This document shows, one piece after another, positions 26,344 to 34,411 of a stretch of 64,000 nucleotides of DNA (position 1 is the stretch's first letter; every line of letters starts with the position of its first letter). The DNA comes from Hoylesella loescheii DSM 19665 = JCM 12249 = ATCC 15930. Lineage in GTDB: Bacteria; Bacteroidota; Bacteroidia; Bacteroidales; Bacteroidaceae. Below the pieces are notes generated by a model that saw only the letters and a list, made by a program, of their open reading frames with translations, made no database searches and was not told where the DNA came from. Position numbers and translations under genes: made by a program. The stretch covers positions 62,001 to 126,000 of the forward strand of contig NZ_KB899215.1 of the NCBI RefSeq assembly GCF_000378085.1, written 5' to 3'.

Positions 26344-27078
26344 ATGAGTATGAAGACAGTTCAAACATCTTTCATCCGTGCCATCATCGCCATTGTGGTG
26401 GGACTATTGTTAATAAAATACCGCGAAGAAACGGTGACGTGGATAACAATTATCATCGGCGTGCTATTCTTTATATCGGGTTTGATTTCGTGTATCGTTT
26501 ACCTCGTAAACCGAAATGCCAAGCCTAAGGCCGTTGTCGATGTGGAAGGAAGGCCCATTTCGATAGACAAACCCACGTTTCCTGTGGTTGGCATAGGCAG
26601 TTTGGTGTTGGGTGTAGCTTTGGCAGCGTTCCCCACAATTGTGGTTTATTGGATGGTTTACATCTTCGGTGCCATTCTTATCTTAGGTGCCGTGGGGCAA
26701 TATGTAACCTTGGCCAGTGTGGTTAAGCTCTCTAAACTGAGCCTTTATTTTTGGCTCATGCCCTCGTTTGTGTTTGTTGTGGGGCTCATTGCCCTCTTCA
26801 AGCCCTCGTGGATAGCCTCTGCCCCCTTGCTTTTCCTTGGTTGGGCAATGGTGTTTTATGGCGTCGTGGAATGCGTTAACGCCTTTAAGATAATGAATAT
26901 ACATCGTCAAGTGGCACGAATTGAGGCACAACAACAAGCCGAAGCCGAAGCGGTGGAGGCCGAAGCGGTGGAGGTTGGTGCACAAGATAATGCCGAAACG
27001 TCGTGCTCAACTGATGAACCTTTGGTTAATAATACACCCGAAGAACAGGATAATCCCAACCTAGGGGCTGGAATTTAA
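26344..27078 (+). CDS. DUF308 (HdeD-like) membrane protein
   Basis: A 244-residue protein with six hydrophobic helices in pairs (about 12-60, 78-122 and 128-175), the layout of the DUF308/HdeD family. It then has an acidic, low-complexity cytoplasmic tail rich in Gln, Ala, Glu and Val (AQQQAEAEAVEAEAVEV). HdeD of E. coli takes part in acid resistance; the role here is not known. The NmrA-like gene starts 20 nt downstream and is probably in the same operon. Confidence 0.82.
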   Translation: MSMKTVQTSFIRAIIAIVVGLLLIKYREETVTWITIIIGVLFFISGLISCIVYLVNRNAKPKAVVDVEGRPISIDKPTFPVVGIGSLVLGVALAAFPTIVVYWMVYIFGAILILGAVGQYVTLASVVKLSKLSLYFWLMPSFVFVVGLIALFKPSWIASAPLLFLGWAMVFYGVVECVNAFKIMNIHRQVARIEAQQQAEAEAVEAEAVEVGAQDNAETSCSTDEPLVNNTPEEQDNPNLGAGI

Positions 27079-27098
27079 GTCGAACGATATTCCCCTTC

Positions 27099-28001
27099 AT
27101 GATGATTATGCAAACCGATAACGAACAATCACAAGCTGCGGAACGCACTCGTGTTCTGTTGGCTGGTGCAACGGGATATTTAGGACGTTTCATTTTAAAC
27201 GAATTGCAGTGTAGAAACTATTCAACGCGTGTGATTGTGCGAACCCCATCGCGCCTAGGAACGGTTACGCCGAACGTAGATGTTAGGGTGGGCGAGGTGA
27301 CGCAAGCCGACACCTTAAAGGGTGTTTGCGAGGATATAGACGTGGTAATAAGTACGGTGGGCATTACTCGGCAAAAAGACGGCATGACCTATATGGATGT
27401 TGATTTCCAAGCCAATGCCAACCTTATAGATGAAGCTAAGCGCAGCGGAGTGAAATGTTTTATCTACGTTTCTGTGTTTAATGGCGAGCAAATGCGACAT
27501 CTGAAGATTTGCGAGGCTAAGGAACGGTTGGGCGATTATCTAAAAAATTCGGGATTAGATTATTGTATCGTCCGGCCAACGGGATTCTTTTCTGACATGG
27601 GAGACTTCCTTAAAATGGCCAAAGGGGGAAGTGTGTGGCTCTTTGGCAATGGCATGTTGCGCATGAATCCCATTCATGGTGCCGACTTGGCTCGGGCTGT
27701 TGTAGACGCCATGGATAACCATCAACACGAGCTTAACATTGGTGGTCCCGACGTGTTGACGCATAACCAGATTGCCGAATTGGCATTGCGAGCATACGGA
27801 AAGCAACCTCGTGTTCGCCATTTGCCCGATTTCGTGCGCCGATCCACCCTCTTCCTCCTTCGCAAGTTAACATCTGCCAAGACCTATGGACCCCTAGAAT
27901 TCTTCCTCACGGCAATGGCTATGGACATGCAAGCGCCTACATACGGAGAGGAAAGGTTAGAAGATTTCTTTAAAAAAGAGGTCGAAGCCGAGCGGAAATA
28001 A
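27099..28001 (+). CDS. NAD(P)-binding NmrA-like / SDR-family reductase or epimerase
   Basis: A 300-residue Rossmann-fold protein. The dinucleotide site is LLAGATGYLGRFI (20-32; GxxGxxG). VRTPSR and VISTVGITRQKDG follow, typical of atypical SDRs. YVSVFNGEQMRHL and RPTGFFSDMGDFLKMA belong to the conserved C-terminal half. The last 60 residues carry a helical hydrophobic stretch. The catalytic Tyr-Lys pair of classical SDRs is not clear, so it may be a redox sensor or a reductase on an unknown substrate. Co-transcription with the DUF308 gene is likely. Confidence 0.82.
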   Translation: MMIMQTDNEQSQAAERTRVLLAGATGYLGRFILNELQCRNYSTRVIVRTPSRLGTVTPNVDVRVGEVTQADTLKGVCEDIDVVISTVGITRQKDGMTYMDVDFQANANLIDEAKRSGVKCFIYVSVFNGEQMRHLKICEAKERLGDYLKNSGLDYCIVRPTGFFSDMGDFLKMAKGGSVWLFGNGMLRMNPIHGADLARAVVDAMDNHQHELNIGGPDVLTHNQIAELALRAYGKQPRVRHLPDFVRRSTLFLLRKLTSAKTYGPLEFFLTAMAMDMQAPTYGEERLEDFFKKEVEAERK

Positions 28002-28196
28002 ACCGAATGCTCTTGTTTAATCATTAGTTTGTGGGATTGTTTGGCATAGGCTCGAAAGTGCGGTTTATGGTTTTGTAAGCTCGTTAGCTTATCAACAGGT
28101 TATTTGCATGTGTGTTGCCTACAGCTTTACCTGAGCAAACTTTATCCCTCTTTTGATAAAGTTATGCCCCTAACATCTCTGCATGATCAAAACACT

Positions 28197-28224
28197 GGGT
28201 ATCTGTTTAGGATACCCTTTTTTG
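28197..28224 (+). terminator. Intrinsic terminator after the NmrA-like gene
   Basis: GGGTATC-TGTTTAG-GATACCC followed by TTTTTTG. A stem of 7 bp with a run of six T. Its position 200 bp past the stop fits the DUF308/NmrA transcript. Confidence 0.75.
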
Positions 28225-28355
28225 TTCTTCCATCCTTCAAAGCTTTGCTGATACATTCCCAATCTTTACTTACATGTCGCCCGCCCGGCAGTGATTTAAA
28301 CCAAATCACTATGAGAAAAATGCATAAATGTTTTTGTGTTTTCCTGTTTTTAAAT

Positions 28356-28363
28356 TAACTTTG
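28356..28363 (+). promoter_or_regulatory. -7 promoter motif (TAACTTTG) of the sialic-acid operon
   Basis: TAACTTTG at 28356-28363; leader about 80 nt to the ATG at 28451. It excludes the longer upstream start at 28328. Confidence 0.7.
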
Positions 28364-28450
28364 CGGTCTATACAACTAAAATTTACAACAATCTTGCAAT
28401 TATATAATAAAATATTTTCCAATAAAGGGTATATAAAAGCAAAAAGACTA

Positions 28451-29539
28451 ATGATGTCTGTTGCTTTTATCGTCCTGTTTACAACATATACTATGGCGCA
28501 GAACTCTATCTCTATCCAACACATGATAGGCTTTCCCACGGAAGAACGGGGCTTCGACAAAGGTGTGTCGGCTTGCTTCTGTGGTGTGATTAACGGCTAC
28601 TTATATATAGCGGGAGGCTGCAACTTCCCCGAAAAGCCTGTGGCAGAGGGTGGAAAAAAGCGGTTTTACAAGGCTATTTATGCAGCCGGACTAAATGCCA
28701 ATAGCGACCGCCTGCAATGGAAAACCGTTGGACAGATGCCCCAACCAGCGGCATACGGTGTGAGCGTTACTTACGATAATTCGCTGATTTTCGTAGGTGG
28801 CAATAACGAAACGGGTAGTCTTACCACCGCCATTCGTCTGCGCCCCACAGCCACAGGCATGCAACAAGAGGCCTTACCCAACCTTCCCCAAGCGCTAGAC
28901 AATATGGCTGGCACGGTGGTTGGCGACATCCTGTATGTGGTTGGTGGTAATTGCGAAGGCATAGCCACACAAAAAGTATGGTCGTTGAACCTTAAAATCG
29001 CGGCGAAAGAGGGTTGGAAAGTATTGCCTTCCATACCAGGCATAGCGCGTGTTCAGCCTATTGCCGCTCCTGTTGAGGGCGGATTGCTGGGCGTTTGGGG
29101 TGGTTTTGCGCCCAAAACAGACAATAAGCCAGCGCAGTTGGCTATGAATGGAGCAAGCTACAACGCAGGTTGTGGCACATGGACCATACTTCCTGTACCC
29201 ACCGATGCCGTTGGCGAAGAGGTGTTTACGGGTGGAGCAACGGCCATCGCCGTACCCAAGAAAGGCGTTGTTGTGGTAGGTGGCGTAAACAAAGACGTGT
29301 TCCTTGCGGCCATCAACAAGTTGCCCGAGGGATATTTGTTGCACGAACCCGAGTGGTATCGATTTAACAGCAGGGTGTTGTGTTATTGCGATGGAGCTTG
29401 GACGCAACTCCTTCAGCATCCTTCTGTGGCTCGCGCAGGTTGTGCTCTTGCCTATTGGGATGGCTGGATGTATGTGGTTGGTGGCGAATTGAAGCCAGGC
29501 ATACGCACGCCAGAGATTGTCAGGTTTCGTGTAGACTAG
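28451..29539 (+). CDS. nanM: N-acetylneuraminate epimerase/mutarotase (NanM-like, Kelch beta-propeller)
   Basis: A 362-residue protein starting MMSVAFIVLFTTYTMAQ, a signal peptide, so it is periplasmic. It has repeated Kelch motifs with double glycines: YIAGGCNFP, SLIFVGGNNETGS, LYVVGGNCEG, GVVVVGGVN and MYVVGGELKP. These form the six-bladed propeller of NanM, which converts alpha- to beta-Neu5Ac so that transport and catabolism can proceed faster. It is the first gene of a run with a transporter, a lyase and an epimerase, all plus-strand. The name is by context and fold; the substrate is inferred. Confidence 0.8.
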   Translation: MMSVAFIVLFTTYTMAQNSISIQHMIGFPTEERGFDKGVSACFCGVINGYLYIAGGCNFPEKPVAEGGKKRFYKAIYAAGLNANSDRLQWKTVGQMPQPAAYGVSVTYDNSLIFVGGNNETGSLTTAIRLRPTATGMQQEALPNLPQALDNMAGTVVGDILYVVGGNCEGIATQKVWSLNLKIAAKEGWKVLPSIPGIARVQPIAAPVEGGLLGVWGGFAPKTDNKPAQLAMNGASYNAGCGTWTILPVPTDAVGEEVFTGGATAIAVPKKGVVVVGGVNKDVFLAAINKLPEGYLLHEPEWYRFNSRVLCYCDGAWTQLLQHPSVARAGCALAYWDGWMYVVGGELKPGIRTPEIVRFRVD

Positions 29540-29761
29540 GCTATGGCTTTAGCTAATAGGTTTCGAATGCTTTTCGACTTATGGCAAGACCAGTACGAAG
29601 GTAAGCGATAGATAGGCAACGACAAATCGAGCGCACACCTTGAGATGCCTAAGCATACCTATATAAATAAGGTGTATTCACTGCAAAGACTATTTACGCG
29701 TGTGTTGAAGGGGACTTAATTCCCCAACGGCGCACAACAAATAAAATACGATAACAGAAAA

Positions 29762-30997
29762 ATGAAAGCGAATAAAAACTACCCTTGGATTGTGGTTGGA
29801 CTGTTATGGGTGGTGGCCCTACTTAATTATATGGACCGCCAAATGCTTTCCACGATGCAAGAAGCCATCAAGGCCGACATTGTAGAGCTGAACAAAGCCA
29901 AAGTTTTCGGTGCGTTGATGGCCATTTTCATGTGGGTATATGGCAGTTTCAGTCCCTTCGCGGGTGTCATTGCCGACAAGCTCAGTCGTAAATGGCTCGT
30001 AGTGGGTAGCCTCTTCGTATGGTCGGCCGTTACGCTCTCTATGGGTTTCGCTACCAATTTCGAAACACTCTACGTGCTTCGTGCCCTCATGGGTATTAGC
30101 GAAGCCCTTTACATTCCCTCGGCCCTAGCGCTTATCACCGACTGGCACACGGGCAAATCGCGCTCGTTGGCTATCGGTGTGCACATGACGGGCTTGTACG
30201 TTGGCCAAGGATTGGGTGGATTTGGAGGCAATTTAGCTCACCATTTCTCATGGCATTACACCTTTTTCGCCCTTGGTTTGATAGGCGTTCTCTATTCGTT
30301 GGTGTTGATGTTCTTGCTTCATGAAAACCCCGAATGCAGCGTAAAGAGTCGCAATACGGTAGCTCCAGGCGAAAAGCGCGAGAGCATTTGGCGCGGACTG
30401 AGCGTGGTGTTAAGCAACTGGGCCTTTTGGATTATCCTCTTCTACTTCGCCGTTCCTAGTCTGCCTGGCTGGGCAACAAAGAACTGGCTGCCCACACTTT
30501 TCTCTGAAAACCTGTCGTTAGACATGACGTCGGCTGGTCCGATGTCTACCATCACCATCTCCGTTTCGTCGTTCATCGGCGTTATTTGCGGTGGAATACT
30601 CTCTGATAGATGGGCGCAGCGCAACGTTCGTGGTCGTATCTACACCAGCGCCATTGGTCTTAGCCTCACCATTCCCGCTTTGCTGCTGCTAGGTTTTGGC
30701 CATAGCGTAGTGGGTGTAGTTGGTGCAGGACTGCTTTTTGGCATAGGTTTTGGCATTTTCGATGCCAACAACATGCCCATCCTTTGCCAGTTCGTGTCGG
30801 CCAAATACCGCGCAACGGCTTACGGCATCATGAACATGACGGGCGTTTTTGCTGGTGCAGCCGTTACGCAAGTGTTGGGTTCGTGGACCGATGGCGGAAA
30901 TCTCGGATTGGGTTTTGCCCTTCTTGGCGGTATCGTGGCATTGGCCCTAATCATGCAACTAGCGTTCTTGCGACCGCAAACAGATAATGTACCGTAA
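29762..30997 (+). CDS. nanT: MFS transporter, probable sialic-acid permease (NanT-like)
   Basis: A 411-residue permease with 12 helices. The MFS signature loop after helix 2 is present (GVIADKLSRKWLVVGSLF), and a second, shorter one lies near GGILSDRWAQRNVRGR. The NYMDRQ segment in helix 1 is typical of the anion:cation symporter-type branch. A position between the mutarotase and the N-acetylneuraminate lyase supports sialic-acid import across the inner membrane. Other acid sugars cannot be excluded. Confidence 0.82.
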   Translation: MKANKNYPWIVVGLLWVVALLNYMDRQMLSTMQEAIKADIVELNKAKVFGALMAIFMWVYGSFSPFAGVIADKLSRKWLVVGSLFVWSAVTLSMGFATNFETLYVLRALMGISEALYIPSALALITDWHTGKSRSLAIGVHMTGLYVGQGLGGFGGNLAHHFSWHYTFFALGLIGVLYSLVLMFLLHENPECSVKSRNTVAPGEKRESIWRGLSVVLSNWAFWIILFYFAVPSLPGWATKNWLPTLFSENLSLDMTSAGPMSTITISVSSFIGVICGGILSDRWAQRNVRGRIYTSAIGLSLTIPALLLLGFGHSVVGVVGAGLLFGIGFGIFDANNMPILCQFVSAKYRATAYGIMNMTGVFAGAAVTQVLGSWTDGGNLGLGFALLGGIVALALIMQLAFLRPQTDNVP

Positions 30998-31009
30998 GCA
31001 TGTGAGTCT

Positions 31010-31275
31010 CTGAGAAACTTAGTTTTTTAGCTTTTTAGTTCTTGTGTGTTTCACTTTCTGAGTCTTTTCAGATACAAACGCTAACTAGAAGCTTACGAAG
31101 TTATAACTAGGAACACCCAACTCACAAACTGAATAACTTATAAACTCACCAGCTTACCAACTCAATAACTCCCAACTTACCAACTCAATAACTCACGAGC
31201 TCAATAAACTCACGAACTCACAAACTCACCAGCTCACCAACTTACAAACTCAATAACTCACGAACTTAAATAAAA
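31010..31275. repeat. 10-bp-periodic AACTCA repeats between nanT and nanA
   Basis: From about 31110 to 31275 units such as AACTCACAAACTCACCAGCT repeat with a period near 10 bp, filling the gap up to the lyase start. Despite this the genes on both sides are on one strand and in one pathway, so the array sits inside what is probably a single operon. Confidence 0.65.
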
Positions 31276-31286
31276 CTCACAATATA

Positions 31287-32207
31287 ATGGAAAAGATTAT
31301 AGGATTGATTGATGCGCCGTTTACGCCATTTCATGCCGACGGCGAAGTAAATCTCGAACCCATCGAACGCTATGCACAGATGTTGCAACACAACGGATTG
31401 AAGGGTGTGTTCATCAACGGCTCGTCGGGCGAGGGCTATATGCTCACCACCGAAGAACGCATGCTTTTGGCCGAACGTTGGGTGAGCGTTGCTCCCGCAG
31501 ACTTTAAGGTGATCGTGCACGTTGGTAGCTGCTGCCTTAAAGAGAGCGTTGCCTTGGCGCGCCATGCCGAAAAGATTGGCGCATGGGGCGTTGGAGCTAT
31601 GGCGCCGCCCTTCCCGAAGATAGGTCGCGTCGAAGAATTGGTAGACTATTGCGCTGCCATTGCTAGTGCTGCGCCATCACTTCCATTCTATTACTATCAC
31701 ATTCCAGCCTTCAACGGAGCCTTTTTGCCTATGGTCGACTTGATGAAAGCCGTAGATGGTCGCATACCTAACTTTGCCGGCATTAAGTACACCTTCGAAA
31801 GCTTGTACGAATACAACCAATGCCGACTTTATAAGGATGGTAAATACGACATGCTGCACGGACAAGACGAAACCATTTTGCCTTCTCTGGCACAGGGAGG
31901 AGCAAAAGGCGGTATCGGCGGAACAACCAATTATAACGGTCGCGAGCTAGTGGGCATCATCGACGCATGGAACCGTGGCGACTTGGAAACGGCTCGCGAA
32001 AAGCAGAATTTCTCGCAAGCCGTAATCAATGTGATATGCCATTTCCGCGGAAACATCGTTGGTGGAAAGCGCATCATGAAGTTCTTGGGCTTCGACCTTG
32101 GGCCAAACCGCACACCTTTCCGTAACATGACCGACGAAGAAGAGGCACAAATGCGTAGAGAATTAGAAGAGATAGGATTCTTCGAAAGGTGCAACGTGTG
32201 TAAATAA
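31287..32207 (+). CDS. nanA: N-acetylneuraminate lyase
   Basis: A 306-residue DapA-family (beta/alpha)8 aldolase. It shows INGSSGEGYMLT (43-54), which binds the pyruvate carboxylate, the catalytic Tyr in FYYYHIPA (Y137) and the Schiff-base Lys in FAGIKYTF (K167). The GIGGTTNYNG sequence near 210 is also of the lyase type. It splits Neu5Ac into ManNAc and pyruvate in the cytoplasm. It corresponds to NanL of the Bacteroides nanLET cluster. The next gene starts 28 nt downstream. Confidence 0.93.
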   Translation: MEKIIGLIDAPFTPFHADGEVNLEPIERYAQMLQHNGLKGVFINGSSGEGYMLTTEERMLLAERWVSVAPADFKVIVHVGSCCLKESVALARHAEKIGAWGVGAMAPPFPKIGRVEELVDYCAAIASAAPSLPFYYYHIPAFNGAFLPMVDLMKAVDGRIPNFAGIKYTFESLYEYNQCRLYKDGKYDMLHGQDETILPSLAQGGAKGGIGGTTNYNGRELVGIIDAWNRGDLETAREKQNFSQAVINVICHFRGNIVGGKRIMKFLGFDLGPNRTPFRNMTDEEEAQMRRELEEIGFFERCNVCK

Positions 32208-32234
32208 CATAAGGAGAAAAGCACTAATAAACAA

Positions 32235-33422
32235 ATGGATACAAAACAATATCTGCAACAATGGGCGCAACGCTATAAAGACGATTTGGTAAACAACATC
32301 ATGCCGTTTTGGATGAAGTACGGTCTAGACCGTGAAAATGGCGGTGTATATACCTGCGTTGACCGCGACGGAACGCTCATGGACACCACTAAGAGCGTGT
32401 GGTTTCAAGGTCGTTTCGGCTTTGTTGCCGCTGCTGCATACAACAATATCGAACAAAACCCAGAATGGCTTGCAGCCTCTAAGAGTTGCATCGACTTCAT
32501 TATTGACCATTGCACCGCACCCGACGGGCGCATGTACTTTGAGGTGACGGCCGACGGAACGCCACTTCGCATGCGTCGTTACCTCTTTTCAGAGTGTTTC
32601 GCCATCATCGCCATGGCCGAATACGCCATTGCCTCGGGCGATAAAAGCTACGCCCAGCGCGCACTCGACCTCTTCAAGCTGGTGCAACGTTATGCCTACA
32701 CGCCAGGTTTGCTTCCTGCCAAGTATCTGCCCAACGTGCAATGCCAAGGCCATTCGCTCACGATGATACTCATCAACACGGCATCGCGATTGCGTATGGC
32801 TATCGACTACCCTATCTTGACAGACCAGATAGACACCTCGTTGCATGCCATTAAGAACTATTTCATGCATCCCGAATACAAGGCTTTGCTTGAAACGGTA
32901 GGTCCTAACGGCGAGTTTATCGACACCATCAATGGCAGAACCATCAACCCCGGCCACTGCATAGAGACGGCTTGGTTTGTTTTGGAAGAGTCGCGACACC
33001 GCAATTGGGATGCAGACTTAAAGCAAATGGCCCTCGAAATACTGGATTGGTCGTGGAATTGGGGATGGGATGAAGCCTACGGAGGCATCATCAACTTCCG
33101 CGACTGTAAGGGATTGCCCTCGCAAGACTATGCGCAAGACATGAAATTCTGGTGGCCACAAACCGAAACCGTTATCGCCATGCTGTACGCTTACTTGGCT
33201 ACGGGCGACGAAAAGTACTTGGAGCGCCACCAGCTAATTAACGATTGGACCTACAAACACTTGCCCGACCCAGAGTTTGGCGAGTGGTATGGCTACCTGC
33301 ATCGTGATGGCACGGTGGCTCAGCCCGCTAAAGGCAACCTCTTTAAGGGTCCGTTCCACATTCCGCGCATGCTCATCAACTCGTTCTTGTTGTGCAACGA
33401 AATTCTCAAAACAAAATTTTAA
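32235..33422 (+). CDS. nanE: AGE-family N-acylglucosamine 2-epimerase (ManNAc to GlcNAc)
   Basis: A 395-residue protein with the alpha/alpha-barrel of the AGE (renin-binding-protein) family. It has VWFQGRFGFVAAA near 56-68, the His-containing GHSLTMILINTA and PGHCIETAWFVLEESRH, and the C-terminal HRDGTVAQPAKGNLFKGPFH. It interconverts ManNAc and GlcNAc, the step after NanA. Bacteroidota use this family instead of the NanE/ManNAc-6-P epimerase of enterics. No ManNAc kinase is needed at this step. Here nanE lies directly downstream of nanA. Confidence 0.9.
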   Translation: MDTKQYLQQWAQRYKDDLVNNIMPFWMKYGLDRENGGVYTCVDRDGTLMDTTKSVWFQGRFGFVAAAAYNNIEQNPEWLAASKSCIDFIIDHCTAPDGRMYFEVTADGTPLRMRRYLFSECFAIIAMAEYAIASGDKSYAQRALDLFKLVQRYAYTPGLLPAKYLPNVQCQGHSLTMILINTASRLRMAIDYPILTDQIDTSLHAIKNYFMHPEYKALLETVGPNGEFIDTINGRTINPGHCIETAWFVLEESRHRNWDADLKQMALEILDWSWNWGWDEAYGGIINFRDCKGLPSQDYAQDMKFWWPQTETVIAMLYAYLATGDEKYLERHQLINDWTYKHLPDPEFGEWYGYLHRDGTVAQPAKGNLFKGPFHIPRMLINSFLLCNEILKTKF

Positions 33423-33690
33423 CTACCGCTGATGAACAAGCGCGTAGACCTCTCGGTGAGCAATTACGGCACCACAAGCCTTTCTAAACATGTGCGAAGC
33501 GTGCATATCACAATGCACTTTGCCTTATTTTCAACCCCAAACCAACCGTTAGCGCAAGGTTGGCCCATGCTATATGGCCTCCCCTTTGTGTTGTCGGTAG
33601 GTTTGGGGTTGCTGCTTTCTTGTTGCGTTAAACTAGGTCTTGTCAACGTTAAACCACTCTTCCCTCGCGCGCGCGTACATATTATATAAG

Positions 33691-33808
33691 CGAATTCGGG
33701 ATAAGAGAAATTCGTTATGCCATCTACCGATACGCGGTAGTTGGCGAGATCGCCATTTCTTTACTTGCGCAGTCTTGTTCGAAAGGCATGTTGTCTTATC
33801 GCGAACCT
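33691..33808 (+). mobile_element. MITE-like element, copy 3
   Basis: A 118-bp copy with ends CGAATTCGGGATAAGA and TCTTATCGCGAACC. Its core (CGCGGTAGTTGGCGAGATCGC, shortened here) matches the other copies. It precedes array B by about 190 bp. Confidence 0.55.
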
Positions 33809-33999
33809 GTATCTTGTTGTGTAGGTTGGCTGTGCGAATGGTCATCGCAAACATATCTGCGTGTGCACTATACTCAATGCCGTGTGGGGGGAACGATGAA
33901 CATCGCTTTTGTAAATCACATACTGTTGAAAATCGTCTAGAACACTCTTAAATACCGCTTTCATACATCTCGCCATGTAGCTAATGGTTGGAGCTGTTT

Positions 34000-34104
34000 T
34001 TACAGATAAGATGGAATCGTGTTCCATGTAAGTTGGAACATTGTTCCAGATAAGCTGGAATCGTGTTCCATATATGCTGGAATCGTATTCCATGTAAGAG
34101 ATAA
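34000..34104. repeat. 22-bp palindromic array B (TTCCA-N7-TGGAA)
   Basis: Units at 34000-34016 (first base pair degenerate), 34022-34038, 34044-34060 and 34066-34082, each followed by exactly 5 bp, with a half unit at 34088. Period 22 bp. The flanks are less like the other copies than A, C and E are to each other. The rest of the 33423-34411 gap has copy 3 of the MITE-like element and no gene that I trust. Confidence 0.82.
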
Positions 34105-34411
34105 CAACACCATTGATAGTAAACATGGCTCCGAGCAACGAGAAAGCGGAGTTTAGGAGCTAAAATCGTGCGTGACGAACGTATGCTTAGCAAACGCTCA
34201 AGCCTGTTGTTGAGGCTTTTACTTTCATTTCTTTCGATGTTTTTGCGAGCCCAAGATGTAGGCGTGTAAAGAATGTTTACCGACATGTTAAAGCACGCCT
34301 GAACAATAATAAGGATAAAACGAACATAATCTTTTGGGCAAAAACAACTTTTTTTCAATTTTATTTTGTTACTTTGCATCCGAATATACTCATTACCAAA
34401 AAGACAAGACT

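Noticed and set aside
33432-33689. 85-codon plus-strand ORF after nanE
   Set aside because: No promoter or recognisable domain, and its composition (SVSNYGTTS, FPRARVHII) looks like intergenic sequence next to a MITE-like copy.
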